Assembly (NCBI GenBank): GCA_002897115.2
Contig: BCIH01000004.1
Location: 988,659-1,050,229, forward strand
Source: Prototheca cutis
Lineage: Eukaryota > Chlorophyta > Trebouxiophyceae > Chlorellales > Chlorellaceae
DNA length: 61,571 bases
Direction: 5' to 3'
In this document: piece by piece, positions 44,669-56,916 of the stretch
How positions within the stretch are numbered: position 1 is the stretch's first letter
Layout of the letters: every line of letters begins with the position of its first letter
The notes under the pieces: model-generated
The model's input: the letters and a program-made list of their open reading frames with translations, nothing else
What the model was told of the DNA's origin: nothing
Database searches by the model: none
Translations under genes and position numbers: made by a program

Positions 44669-46811
44669 TCGCAGATAAAGCGCGGCCGTCCAGTCGTCTC
44701 AGCCTCGCCTGGTACAGCAGCTTGCCACGACCACTCCCAACCCTCCCTTGCCACCAGGGTCATGCATGGCAGCACACTTGGTACAGAAACAGCACAACGA
44801 CACGTGGAAAAGCTCAGGCGCAAGGTGGAGCCAGCCAACGGGCCAGATCTGGGGAGGCCGCGGCGGTGGCCCTGCCATGCTTCCCGGACTTCCGAACACG
44901 CCACGACCACCCCTCCTGCCCACCTTGTCCGCGCGTCCCATGGTAGAGGGTGTCAGAGCATGTGCAGAGTGCGTGAAAGGTCGGACTCGGGGCCCGCTGA
45001 GATGCGCCTTGGGACCTACGAGCATGTCGGACCTAGGTCCCCCGCGTGCCAGAATGCTTGCCATCGTTCCTGCGGCCCAAAAGGGGCCGGTGGACGCAGC
45101 AGTCCACAAGTAAAGGTGAAAGTGCGGCAGGTTACGTGAGAGCGGTGCTGGATGTAGTCGGAACGGGACAGCGTGGTGGCCGTGGTGCCTCCGAGGAGTT
45201 TCGTGACCATGAAAAATTTTGTGTCGACACAGGGCGACGGCAGCCTCGCAATGAATTCCCGTTTCAGCCCTTCCGGCCCTCCCGTGCCGCCCCACCCACT
45301 TTGTCCCGCCCCACGAAAATGCTTATTCGACACCCAGACGACAGCGCGTGAACAGTACCTCTCCATCATAACGGGGCATACTTGGGGGCAATCACTCTTG
45401 GAAGTTTGCGGCGGGGGGGACCGACGGAGGTCGCGCCCACTAGACGGCGCGTACAGGCCCGCGCAGTGCTTGTGAACTACAGGAATAAATATGATGGACC
45501 TTCTTATATAATGTATTACACAACTTGGGGCTGTATATGTGCAGTTACTTAGGTTTCCTAGTAGGCAGCCGCAAGGCCTTGGCCGTGACGGCAGAGGTGT
45601 GTCAGTGGGCGACTGGGAGGCTAGGCCACACCAGGTCTGAACAAGCGCTTTCTAGGGGGGATTCCACAAGACAGCCTCCCAACCAAGCCTGCATGTACAT
45701 ATTAAATGGTGCCCAGTCAAGGCAAGGGAAACAATGAGCAGTCAATGACTTGTTGGCGGCTCAGTCTGGGAGCCAGCTTCAGGGTCCACAGTGGGCAGTG
45801 CACGGGCCACCGTTTGTCTGGGTCTCCATTGTCGCACCGCATGACTGCATGCTCTAGGTGGATGAACGCTCCATTGGTCTCACGCTGTGCGGAGCTGCCA
45901 CGTGGAAGTGGCGAACCACCCAGGTCTGGAAAACCTGGAGCTGCCAACTCTCAAGGACAATGAAAATGCTGTCCATGTTCAGGTGGTGCTACCACGTGGT
46001 TCCATGGCGGGCTAAGACCCATGCGGTAGTTCTGCACCTAAACTACCGCGTGGGTGCCCATGGGGCGCCCCTGTAGGGGTCTGATTAAGTTCTTGAAATC
46101 CCCGTCGGCCAAGCGGATGGTTTTGGCTATGAAGAGGCTGTTCGAACTGTATCAGGGAGCAGATCACGACGTCAAGCCAGGGACTGCTGGGGTAAACTTG
46201 TCTGGCTGTTTCTTGAAACTCTTCCCTGGAGTCCTGTAAGGTGCATGGGAGACTGTTGCATGCTAGGCTCTGCAACGGCGAGAATCAAATGCACTAACAT
46301 TTCCGCCTGCATTGGCAGTAGTGTTGTTACTCGATCACCAAGATAAGTTTCAGATACTCGACGCACGAGTGCGCCTCGAATCCAACAGTCATCGTCTGGC
46401 CCCCTTGGCTCGAGGGACATCCCGTCGTCCTCACATATCAGGGTGCATTTCAAAGGCAGAGCATGGCAGTGGAAAGAAGGACAGGCGGATAAACATGAGC
46501 ATTCTCAATCAACATTTGATTGCTTTTTCATTAGGGGCCAGTGGACAAAAAGGGAGCGAACTGTGGCGCCAAGCAGCTATAGCTGGAAGATGGATTCCAG
46601 CCCACACAGCCACCACCGGGCCCTTCCTCAAAAATGATGATATTTCATTGCATTGCATTGTACTGATCTGGAGACCAACAAGGAACTTGAAACAACACTG
46701 TCCAGGTGATGTGATGGATTGGCATGGAGAAACTTCCAAGAAAAACAGCGATACCCTTGGAACGGAAACCCAGGATCGGGGCGTCCTCGCCGAGCACTTC
46801 CGCGCCAGTTC
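44669..46811. other. 2.1-kb stretch without a gene
   Basis: Lies between the hydrolase ATG and the dihydroxyacetone kinase stop, both minus strand. From about 45360 to 46750 it is markedly less GC-rich than the genes. Short ORFs overlap each other in all frames and show no domain. I cannot see terminal repeats or a transposase. Confidence 0.5.
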
Positions 46812-49665
46812 TTAGCCCAGGACGGACGTCAGGGCGGCCATCCAGCGGGCGACACCGACCGCGCCTGGGTCTGGCACTCCACGGAGGAGCTCGCCACGGA
46901 CATAGGCCGAACGCCCTGCACCAGCATGCTCGACCGTGGCCGTGCCCTCGGCGGCGGTCTCGGCCGCCTCGGCGGCCTCGGCAATGCTCGAGCCTTGGGC
47001 CAGCGCGGCAGACACGGCCCACAGCGCCGTCAGCATCGTGCGGTCGCCCCGCTCCGCGCCGCCGTACTTGGATGCGGCGTCGGCGCCCGCCTCCAGCGCG
47101 GCACCGAGCAGCTTGGAGTCGACGGTCTTGCCTTGTGCCTCGGCAGACTTGAGCGCGCCACCGGCGGCGGTGAACACCAGCTTGTAGACGGCACCGCTGG
47201 TGCCGCCCATGGCGGCCCCCGCTGCCGCGCCCAGCGCCACGGCCAGAGATCCCAGGTCGGTTCCGTGCGCAGCCAGTGTGCCCGACTGCGCTGCGTCACG
47301 GGCCGCTGCGGCACCGCGGGCCAGCGTGCTGCCGCAGTCCCCGTCGCCGACTTTGCCGTCCAGGTCGTCCAACTCACGCTGGCAGTCCTGCAGTGCTGCA
47401 GCCACGGCCTCGATGGCCTTCAAGATCTTGTCAGGGACGGAGGCCCCAGATCCCCGACTGCCCTGACCCTCGTCCGTTGCGCCGGTTGGCAACGCGACGA
47501 CGCGGTCGGCCCCCGACCGGCAGGGCCGGATCCCGGGCCAGGCGGGTGCGGTGGTCGCCGCGTCCAGGTCTTCCACCAGACCGGGGGCATCGGCCTGGAA
47601 TCCAAGGCTCAGGGACAGCCCGTGCATGGCCAGGCTCGTCATCACCGTTCCCGACACCACGCGGGCCGGAGTTACGTTGTACGTGTTCCCCAGAAGCCGT
47701 ACCGCACAACTCGTGGCTGCCGAAAGCTCCAGCGGCGTCGTGCCACCCAGGTTGTTCACCATCAGCACCACTTCACCACCTGCATCAGCAGGGTTTTGCT
47801 TGATTTATTTTTGGCATTGCTGCATGTGTCGTGTGAGTGCTCATGGGTATGCATGCATGCACGCATCCATCCATGCATCTGCTTGGCTGTGCATCGTCAT
47901 GNCGGGGNGACACTCGCGCCAATGCCATGCACACAAACCCCCCCCCCCCCCAAACACACACACACACACATCACCACTATCACCATCGCCGATGGGCCTG
48001 GCATCGTTGAGATGACCCAGCAGCTTGCTGACAATGTCATCCAGCGGCTCCACATCAGAAGTGTACGCCCCGGGCTCGCCGTGGATGCCCAGCCCCATCT
48101 CCATCGTCCCCGGCTTGATCCTGCTTGGGATGGGTTCGGTGATGGTTCGGTGCATCAAAGGGAGGAACGGTGCACCCACAAAAACGCGTGCTCTTGCCCT
48201 GGATCAAACCTGCGCCAAGCCAGTGGATGGAGGCGCTCTGCTGGAGCGCTCGGCACACCCTTGCGCCGAGGCAACGCCTAAATTCAATGGCAAGAACACT
48301 GACCTGTCCGAGGGTTCAGCACCGGGGACGTTGCACGTGGACAGGGAGCAACCCATGGAGACAATGGCATTGCAGGCAGCCTCCGCAGCCGCAGTCACCT
48401 CCTCCAGGCTCTTGCCCGCTGCTGCGGCAGCACCGGCCACCTGCACGCGCCAAGTAGACAGACCAAGCTGGGCAGGTCCACAGACTACAGGGGCTTTCCC
48501 AGGCTCTTCGCCACGACAATGCAGTCCCAAGGTCCACAACTCTCAGTGCGCCCCCCCCTTCCCCCTTGCTCCCAAAACACACACACACCGCTCCCCCCTC
48601 CCGTCAAAGCACACGCACACCGACCTTGTGGACGAGGATGGTCCCAGCGATGCCGCGGCGGTTCTTGACGGTTCCCCCCTCGATGGGCGCCACGTCGTCG
48701 CGCACAATCACCATGTCCGCCTGGATGCCCTCTGTCCGTGCCCGCTCCACCGCGGAGCCAAAATTCAGCCTTTTGGTGGCCGAAAGGAGGAGCACGTCCA
48801 GTTTTCTCATGGTGCAAGGTTGCCAAGACCAAGGCACGCATTCCAACACAGCCCAGGTCATCCCCACACCTGTCTCCCGTGTAGTTCATGACGACCACGA
48901 GCACGCCCTCGGGCCCTGCCACCGCACGGATGAGTGCAAGCACGGCGTCCTCGGATGGAGAGGCAAAGACGTCGCCAGAAACGGCGCCAGCCAGCATGCC
49001 GGCGCCCACAAATCCAGCCATGGCCGGCTCGTGCCCGGCGCCGCCACCTTTGGTGCGTGGACATGAGTGAGTGATCCTCGTCGGCAGCGGTGCTCCAAAC
49101 AATGCAATCAAACCACATCTCCATGGCTGGAATCATGGCTGGATGAATGCCAAAAACACAGCCAAAAGGCATGAACCCCCGCATTGCACGCCCGACTGCC
49201 TTCATTTGCCCTCTCAAACTGGGTGGACTAGACAGCGGGGCCCCCTTCAAAAGCAATCCATGAGAAAGAAAAGGGCTTGATCATCAATATATTCCCAGGT
49301 ACCAGAGACGACGGCAACCTTGGTCGTGTCCCGGGCGCCATCATACACCACTTTAGTCTGCAGGACAACGGGGCCAAGGTTTTGCCAGCTCAGCAGAACG
49401 TGCACTACACCAGGCAGCACCAAGACCCAAGCCAACAGCGAGATCCGCGATCAATTTTCGCAGAATCGGTCTGCAAACAATGTGCAGCCAATTTGTGATC
49501 CTGGCCCCCCTTCAATTCCCATCCAATCTGGTTTCCACGTTGGCCTCCGGAACGCACATGAGGGAAGCCATCCAGGCGCACAAAATTCGGATTGGCAGCC
49601 AGCAATCCTTCCAGGGCCTCTGGAACCAGAGACTTGGTGGAGTTCATGAAATGCTGGCTCGCCAT
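46812..49665 (-). CDS. DAK: Dihydroxyacetone kinase (DAK1 + DAK2 domains)
   Basis: ATP-dependent glycerone kinase, converting dihydroxyacetone to DHAP; links glycerol oxidation to glycolysis in the cytosol. Exons 49665-49558, 49357-49303, 49047-48870, 48769-48625, 48440-48304, 48123-47984, 47779-46812 give 576 residues, the usual size for the two-domain eukaryotic enzyme. The DAK1 domain contains [59 protein letters not shown], the substrate-binding helix [12 protein letters not shown] with its His, and [13 protein letters not shown]. The DAK2 (ATP) domain has [34 protein letters not shown] and [18 protein letters not shown]. All expected motifs are intact. Family members may also show FMN-cyclase side activity. 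Two N bases and a C14/CA tract sit in the last intron. Confidence 0.95.
47902..47969 (+). repeat. Ambiguous bases and C14-(CA)n tract in DAK intron
   Basis: N at 47902 and 47908 inside a short G-rich word, followed at 47938-47951 by fourteen C and then a CA-rich run. Located in the intron 47780-47983. Sequencing through this site was evidently difficult. Confidence 0.95.
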
Positions 49666-51164
49666 GGCGGGAATTGTCCACGCTCGAGTTTGCCGCGGGC
49701 GTCGATGATGGGTTTCGGGCGGGACCACGGGTTCCACAGGTGGGAGGCGCAGGCAAACCCAAAGGGCGCAGGGCGTACAATGCAGGACGAGTGCCTGGCA
49801 CAGAAATGATGATCGAAATATGTTACGATGTGCGAAATGGTGATCTAGTTTCGTGAGAGCAGCATTTCGAAATTGCGGTTGAATCACTGGCCCACTGATG
49901 ATGACGATGAAACGACGAGCGAAGAAAGAATGTTGCGCGATGATCTGCCGGAGGGGGCTCGCGCGCACGTGGGTGCCCTGTTCCGAGAACCGACTGAACT
50001 GTGTTTTGGACGCACCGAGAACTGCGCAGCCTTGGCTCTGACCCAGAAGATTGTTTTGTCCAGCATGGATGGCATGATGTTTATCAGGAACTAATTTAGT
50101 GGGCTGCCAAGAGAGCGGGAGTCGGCTCCCCTTCTTGCCCTGGCAGGACTGCGCCTGCCCAGTACCCTGGAGACCAACCCCGGTGCAGGGGCCTGGAGGG
50201 ACACCCGCGCAGCGCACTCTTGATCGAATCTGTATACGGTGATGACCGTCGGGGTGCTGGAGGCGTCGTATGCCGCAGCCCAGCGGGCTCTCCACTGCCC
50301 CTGAGTCGACCTCGCTAAGGGGAGGGGCAGGTGGCGAGGACCACGACCCAGACCCTGATCCCTTGGGACACACGCGGGGACATCGACATCGTCGACGAAC
50401 GAGACAGGCCCCGCAGAGAGCTGAGGGGTGAGGTACCACAGGGCGGCGGGGCGTGGGGCAGGTTAAACGGGGGCCGGCGTCCATGCATCGTACGTGCTTT
50501 TCTCGGTCGGGTTCGTCGCTGTAGGGGTCGCCCTGAGGGCCGCTGACCAGTCCCACCAATATTCTGCATCCATCTCGAATTGAGTTGCAGAGAGGAGATC
50601 GGCTCCCCCCTGCTCAGGGATCGGCCAGAGCCCTGGGGACGGGAGCCTTCCGTGGGACAGACCGTGGGACAGCGGCGGCCTCGAGACGACGGCGGGGCAA
50701 GCCAGCGGTCGGGGGTCATCACGCCCCTGGCAACCACCATCGAGGGTAGGGGCGCGGACAGGGCTCAATACAGACATGCTGAGTGGTTTGATGCCCCGTA
50801 TGCAATGCAGGGATGGGTGGATCGGGCGGGATCGCGAGGGTCCGAACGCTCACAGGCCCCGCATGTCGGAATCCTTGCGGGCGAAAGGTTCCCTCAGCCG
50901 CGCCATGCCCTTGCGCCACATCACTCCAGGGCCTCCTGAAACAGGTGGAGCATCGCGACCACAGGTGCGCCATACTTTACAATAATTCATTGGCATCATT
51001 TACCTGAGATTTACGATCATGGAGGCGGGTTACCACGCGAGGATGGGCTGGGCTCGTAACTGCGTGTTCTTCTCCGTTGTTCCGGCTGCGCGCGACCCTA
51101 CGGCATGGTCCAACGGGGACGCCTGCGAGACTGTCTGATCCCCCCCCCACCCCTCCGTTTTCAG
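49666..51164. other. 1.5-kb stretch without an assigned gene
   Basis: Between the DAK ATG (-) and the first recognised exon of the HMG-box gene (+). An ORF at 49873-50094 (acidic start, 73 residues) has no recognisable domain. The 5' exon of the HMG gene must lie here; an ATG at 51019 followed by a phase-0 GT near 51076 is one candidate. Confidence 0.45.
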
Positions 51165-54137
51165 ACGCGAGAGACTAGCAAAATAGAAGAGAGTGAGCCT
51201 GGGCCTAGGCCGAGCTCCGTCCAAGCCGGGGAGAGTGGAGCTGGGGAGGTGCCAGAACAGGTAAGGCCGCACGTGACGGGCCGGGGTGGGGAGGGTCCCG
51301 ACATGGATCATGGAATGGCGCCGTGTTCCTCTGATGGAGTGCATTTTTGCCATGCCATCACATGATAAAATACCCCCTTCCCTTGCAGGAGACAGCAGAG
51401 ACTAGAGATGAGCCTGCGGGGCCCAGCACGCCACCAAGGCCAAAAAGGTGAAGGGTTTTTTGGTGCGGGCATGCTCTCAGCATTCCCTGGAACCTGGATG
51501 CCCGACCGGTGTGTCTCTGCTGTGTGGGGATGCTAGGAGGAAGTGCCATGACCAGCAATGCATGCGTGGGGATGGCCAGTGAGGGCGGGGCTGGCCAAAC
51601 GCTGCAGACCCTGCTCCCCGTTGCTGCAGTGCATTCTTTTACTACCTGGAAGCTTTCAAAGAGACATGGCGGGTACGTGCGACGTGGTGACGTATTGCAT
51701 TTGCTGGTTGCAAGAATTCTTCTGGAATGTGCTAAACAAGTGCTTGGGCGAGGCGGAAATTTTGATTTGGGGGACTCGGTCGAATCCAGACCCTAAAACC
51801 CTCATGCAGGCGCAGCACCCTCGGGCCACGCCGCAAGTGAAGACGCTCAGCCAGCTTGCTTCTGTGTCTTGGAGAGCCATGACAGGTATTGCATGCAGAT
51901 GGGTTGGACTTTACTGGGCAGTTGAGGCTCTCCCAGCAAGCTTTACTTGAAAGAATGGGTGCAGGGGCCCTCGGCATTGCATGGGGGGGATGCCCACCCC
52001 GACTTTGCAACACAAGTCGACGCATTCCTGTTCCCTCAAACAAAATTCCTTCGTGCCCCAGAGGAGCAAAGGAAACCCTACCAAGCAGCAACAGACGCGG
52101 CAAAACAGGCGTACCGGGAATACCAACAAGCTGAGCGGGCCCGGACCACCGCCCTCGCTGCTGCGCAGGCATGGCGAGAGTTCTGGGGTGTCTGTCTGCT
52201 TGGAAAAGGATATACCCACAAATGCAGGAGAAGTGCGCTGCCTGTATCTCCAGGGATGCACTGCACTGGTCGACATACTTTTCTAAACAAATTATTCAGG
52301 TGCACCGCCCATCGGCCCCATCCTGCAGGCAGCAAAGCAAGCCGAGCTTGGACCGGCGGCCGGGGAGGCACCCGCTCCCACCGCCAGTACGACACCCCGG
52401 GCTCCCCGTACCAGCACGCGCACCCGGTACGCTCGGCCTGCCGCGGAGCAGGCATCCCTCTCGGGGCTCCTGGCCCTGTCGACGCCCCCCGGTGGCGCGG
52501 CCCGGGGCGGGCGCCAGGCCTACATCACCCCGCCAGAGGCCCCACCCCGGGCCACTCGCAGCAGCGGCGGCACCCCCTCGGGGCCAGGGCCGGGCGCAGG
52601 CGGTGCCACAGCACCGAGCGGCTCCCGCCGTGGCGCCCAGCCCCCGTCCTCCCCGCTGGGCCGCCAGCAACAGCAGCAGCAGCAACAGCAGCAGCCACCA
52701 TCTCCCCTGTCACGGAGGGAATCAGTTGCCAGCGGCGTCTCCGGCTCGGCCACGCCACCACCGAGCGGGGTGCAGGCGACGACGAGCGTACCGTCTCGAG
52801 GTACTGCGGCGCAGTACCAGCAGCAGCAGCAGATGCAGGGGTCATGGTCCTTGGGTCGGGCCGGCCGGCCGCTGGGCGTGCGGTCGCCACCGCTGGCCGG
52901 ATCCCACCTGGGTCGCACGACTTCGGGCCCCGGGGCGCCGGCGTCGGCGGCGCCTTCAGGAACGCTGAGCCCTGCGGTGATCCCGGTGTTCCGGGGCCGC
53001 GTGCTGTATGACGACCAGGCTCGGCGCGCAGCCTCGGCTGCCGAAGCAGAGACGTCGGTCGGAAGCGGCGGGCCCCTGAGCGGCGGTGTGATCGGTCAAC
53101 CGAGACCGGCGCCGCCGCCGTCCCAGCCGACCAGCGTCGGCGCCGGGCCGGGAGGTGTGCCCAGCGCGGGATTGCATGCACGAATGGGCACGACGTCGCC
53201 CTTCCAGCCTTACACGCGGGAAGAGACGGCCACGCCCACGGCCACGCCGCATGACTCCTCCGCCGGCGCGGGGCCCGCGACAGCCCTGCTGCGCTACCTC
53301 CAGACGCTGGAGTTGCTGGGCCAGCAGCAGCAGTTTCTGCTGCAGGCAGCTGCCAGCGGCAGCGTGGCGCCGCCGCCCCGTGAACGCGCTGGCGGTGGGC
53401 CGGAGTTGTCGGGCGGCGCGGAGACCGTCCGGGGCGGCGGCGGTGCTACGCCCAGTGCGGGGCCCGCGGCCGCGTTGGCTGCCATGTCCTCCCGAGCCCT
53501 GTCTCCCATGGGTCCCGCGGAGGCTGGACCGGGCAGCGCCGGCGTGCGGACGCCGTCACCGGGGGCGACACCGCGTGGCCCCCTGTCGCGGGCGGGATCG
53601 GGGGGCCTGGAGTTTCCCCAGGTCGCCGGCGCCGGGCCGTCACCGGCAACCCCCATGGTCCGGCTGGCCCCGCCAACGCCGGCCCAGCCCAGCCCGCTGC
53701 AGCTCCTCCTCGCTGCACATGCCCACATTGCCGCTGCCACGGAAAGCGGGCCCGGGGGGCCCCCACCCGAGGAGACAGGTCCCGGACCGCAGCAGCCGCC
53801 ACAACAGGGGCGGGGGGCGGAGCCGGGAGGGGCCGCTAGCGGCGTCGGCAGCCGGTCGTCATCGGCCACAGTGCCAGAGGGCGGGACGCCGTCGGGCGCG
53901 GCACAGCAGGCCAGTGCCCTCAGCAGTCGGGGGTCCGGCGGTGCCGCCACTGTGCCTGGCCGTGGCACACAGCCCTCGGTCCGACGCCAGCGGACCGAAG
54001 GCTCAGGCTCTGGTTCCGCGGAGGCACGGGGGCCGGCCCCTCAGCGGCGCCGGCTGCGACCTGATCCTGAAGACCCACCCGGCGACGATGCCGTGAATTC
54101 TCCGGCTCGAAGCTCGCGGGGGAGCCCGCACAGGTGA
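51165..54137 (+). CDS. HMG-box protein with long disordered C-terminus
   Basis: Probable DNA-binding chromatin protein. Exons 51165-51260, 51389-51447, 51630-51672, 51810-51885, 52062-52187, 52300-54137 join in phase to 745 residues; the first coding exon is missing from my model. The HMG box is split over four exons and only appears after splicing: PPRPKSAFFYYLEAFKETWR, AQHPRATPQVKTLSQLASVS, WRAMTEEQRKPYQAATDAAK, QAYREYQQAERA. Key positions (Pro start, aromatic FFYYL, the Trp of the second helix, Lys-Pro-Tyr) agree with HMGB-type boxes. The large last exon encodes about 612 residues rich in Gly, Pro, Ser and Ala with a ten-Gln run, and a possible short helix LLRYLQTLELLGQQQQFLLQ. The extreme C-terminus contains a basic QRRRLRP patch, a likely nuclear signal. 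Confidence 0.8.
52665..52694 (+). repeat. CAG/CAA run coding ten Gln
   Basis: Ten glutamine codons in frame in the last HMG-gene exon. A second five-Gln run lies near 52822. Confidence 0.95.
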
Positions 54138-55288
54138 CGTCCTTGGATAGGTGTTCATCTTGCCTCAATGCACACAGAGCTCCCGAGCCCGCCGTGGCAA
54201 CCTCTGGTGTGTCACGCGGCATTTCCTGCAGCACACGGCCCTGAAGATCATCTGTGGATGCAGAAGCCTGGCGGAGTAGCCTGCGCTTCTTCAAACGGCC
54301 AGTCAGATGACGGGCCGGATAGCCGCTGCTGCCCCAGCTACCGTGTTTATGAAGGCCCCACCTGCCCCCCTCATGTTTCGTCTGTCCCACCCACAGTGTC
54401 TCAAGGTCACCAGACCCGTCTGCACCCAACCCTGCCCTCACACCATACCTTTGCCATCCCTTTTCTGCTGCAATGCAGAGAGCGCCGAACTGTCCCGTTT
54501 CTTCGCATCGCCCTGGGCGGGTCCCTTGCCTTGAGATGCTGTGGATGTGAGTTGTCCAGAGCTCCCAGCACTTGCTGCCTTCCGCTGCCCCATTCGCACC
54601 CATGCAACTTGCACCTCTGTTCCTCGCCCACCTTGCCCGGAGGAGGCCGCCCTCGACTCCTCCCCCTTGCGCCTGGCGATACACCATCAGTGCCGTCCAA
54701 GCAACCTCTGTGATATATTATCCCCTCCATTTGTGCTCTAGTCCCAAACTCCACTGCTTCAGGTGCAGGACCACCCCCATTCCCAATAGCTCCAGGATGT
54801 CCTCCCATGCAACCTCGCACATGCAACCCCTCAGCCCCCTACCCCCCACCCCCCTTTGCTTGGCCTCAGAAATGCTCCCCGAGCCCATGTGACACTCCCC
54901 ACTCGGCACAGCGATACCATTCCGCACTCCACGGCAGTCAGTCAGCACGTGGTGGTGTTCAGTGGTGAAAAGGCAGGTAAGTCTCCCACTGAAACTGCCA
55001 CCCACATGCGCGGGGCAGGCCTCAAGGCAGGCATGGACCCGACTGAACGGGCCCAAGGCAGCTCCCATGCACCATCATGCAGCGAGTGTGCGTCCTGGAT
55101 CAAACAGCGAGCGGTGAAAGCGTAAGAGTCGGGTGACTGAGCGCAAGAGAAATGGGATGGCCAGCAGCAACGTGCTGCTGCGATCAAATCATGCGTGTCT
55201 CCTGACAGGGGAAAAACCAACAAAATGCAGTGCTATCGCTGTAGTGCTATCATCGCAACAAAAAAGGGCGGTCCTGTTCCAAGGTTCA
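54138..55288. other. Intergenic, convergent 3' flanks
   Basis: 1.15 kb between the stops of the HMG-box gene (+) and the membrane/coiled-coil gene (-). The plus strand is pyrimidine-rich between 54350 and 54850. No coding signal. Confidence 0.5.
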
Positions 55289-56916
55289 TCAGGTGGGTAT
55301 GCAGTGCACCCCCGACAGGCGGTGGGCTGCCACAAATCCTGTAAGGAACCAGCAGGCAGCATAGAGGGTGCCCAGGTGCGGCTGCCGGCTGCCCACTGCC
55401 GCGAGGTACGCCCACGCCAACTGCGACCGGGAGGGGATGGAAGGGGGGTTGGGGTCACGTAGAGCTCTGGCAACTGCTGAACGTTGGGATCCCTCGCGTA
55501 AATCAACGCAAGGCTGGCACATCTGAACGCAAGAGGCCATCACTCCGCAGTCCGGGGTGCTGCTGCCATGCACACTCTGTACCAGAACATCTGAGAGCAC
55601 CACCGTACTGGGAAAAGAACGGCGAATATGATCTTCCGCTGGATGGCATGATGGTCCTGTGTGCGCCCGGGGTGACACAGCAGGGTGTGGACATGCACAG
55701 GGCACCCAGACAGTCTTTATTCATCAGAGACAGTTGCCTCCCCTGGCGCCCCACCCCAACCACCCAACATCCCCCGCCACCGTCCTGTCAATGCACGCCG
55801 CCAAACGTCCGCCGAGCCCACGCCCCCGAGCTACCTGTGCGTAAAACCACCAGACCGACATGGCGAGAACAATCACAGACAGGTGCAGGCCGACTTTGCT
55901 GGGGACGGGCGGCTGCAGGGGGACATCGTCAGACTCCAGCTGCTCGACGGCGCCCCCATGCACCACCCGGCCGTCTGCCGCCAGCTGTGCAAAGCCTTCC
56001 AACTCCGTCTGAGGGACCTTGGAGGGGTGAGAAGTGGCACATGTTTCGGAGCTGCTGACCTCGGGCAAGCACGTCGTATGTTTTGCACTCGGCGTGAAAA
56101 GAAGACTGACACCCAGGCTGTGCGGTTACCCCAGCATCTCCGCCAGCACATGCCTGTCGAACGAGCGAGCCCTTGAGTTTGCGAAGCGCCTTTTTCCGAT
56201 CCATCAGGCTCGCATCAAGTTGGTCTTGAAGGACCTGCGCTGAGTTGGAAAGAGGGGGCGACGCGGTCAGACTGGCATGCTCCATGGTCAGACTGGCATG
56301 CTCCAACCCCGTCCATCCCAAACTCGATACCCGCTCACTATCAACAAACCACGCACTCTCAATTGGGCTCGGTATCCGTCTTCACGAGCATGCAAGTGCT
56401 CCACAATCCTGTTCAGCTCCGTATACTGCGGGGACGGGGCCCACAGGACCTGGTTCAACGTGCTGGTGCATGCAATGGATGCAGCAGACCTTGCCTAAAC
56501 GCGTAAACCCACAAGCTGGCGGTCTACGCTCTGCATCTGTGGGGCCCCTCGCAACCCACAAGCCCCCCGTCCAACTCAAAAGCTTGTCCACCCAAACACA
56601 ACGCCCGACAAACCTTGCTGGTGGGCGTGAACCCAGTGGGGCAGGCGCCAAAGTAGCACAGCACTGAGAGGAGGCGGCCGGCCCACCAGGACACCAGGTA
56701 CAGGCCTAGGCGCCATGGAGTCAGCATGAGGTGGACCACCGCCTGTGTCCATCGCAGCATGTACCTCTGGATGAATCCCTGGCTCTTTCTCCGGCGCGCC
56801 AGGGTGCTGAGGGTGGTGGAGTGCCGACCGCTGTCCATGACGGAGGGCTCTCTGCTGTTCGACATGAGCCCGTTCGCGGCAGGCACGGTTCTGGCGCTCC
56901 GAGAAGGCTCAGGCAT
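55289..56916 (-). CDS. Unrecognised membrane protein with central coiled coil
   Basis: No family recognised. Exons 56916-56614, 56425-56357, 56234-56154, 56008-55835, 55420-55289 give 253 residues in phase. Layout: Ser/Arg-rich N-terminus, then hydrophobic VVHLMLTPWRLGLYLVSWWA GRLLSVLCYFGA, a coiled coil of about 50 residues (TELNRIVEHLHAREDGYRAQ, LQDQLDASLMDRKKALRKLK), a short polar region, then VGLHLSVIVLAMSVWWFYA and LGTLYAACWFLTGFVAA. The architecture (helices, coiled coil, helices) superficially recalls GET1/WRB, but the spacing and residues do not match convincingly. The intron 56009-56153 has a GC donor (CAG|GCATGT) and tandem acceptors 9 bp apart (56008 or 56017). The start is uncertain: a CTGTAG precedes the chosen ATG and could be an acceptor. 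Confidence 0.6.

Noticed and set aside
44699..45369. Overlapping ORFs of 100-220 residues in both strands as a gene upstream of the hydrolase
   Set aside because: They overlap in several frames, lack recognisable domains and have biased Arg/Pro/His composition typical of shadow frames.
55289..56916. GET1/WRB identity for the membrane/coiled-coil protein
   Set aside because: The order of hydrophobic segments and coiled coil is only superficially similar, and no signature residues match.
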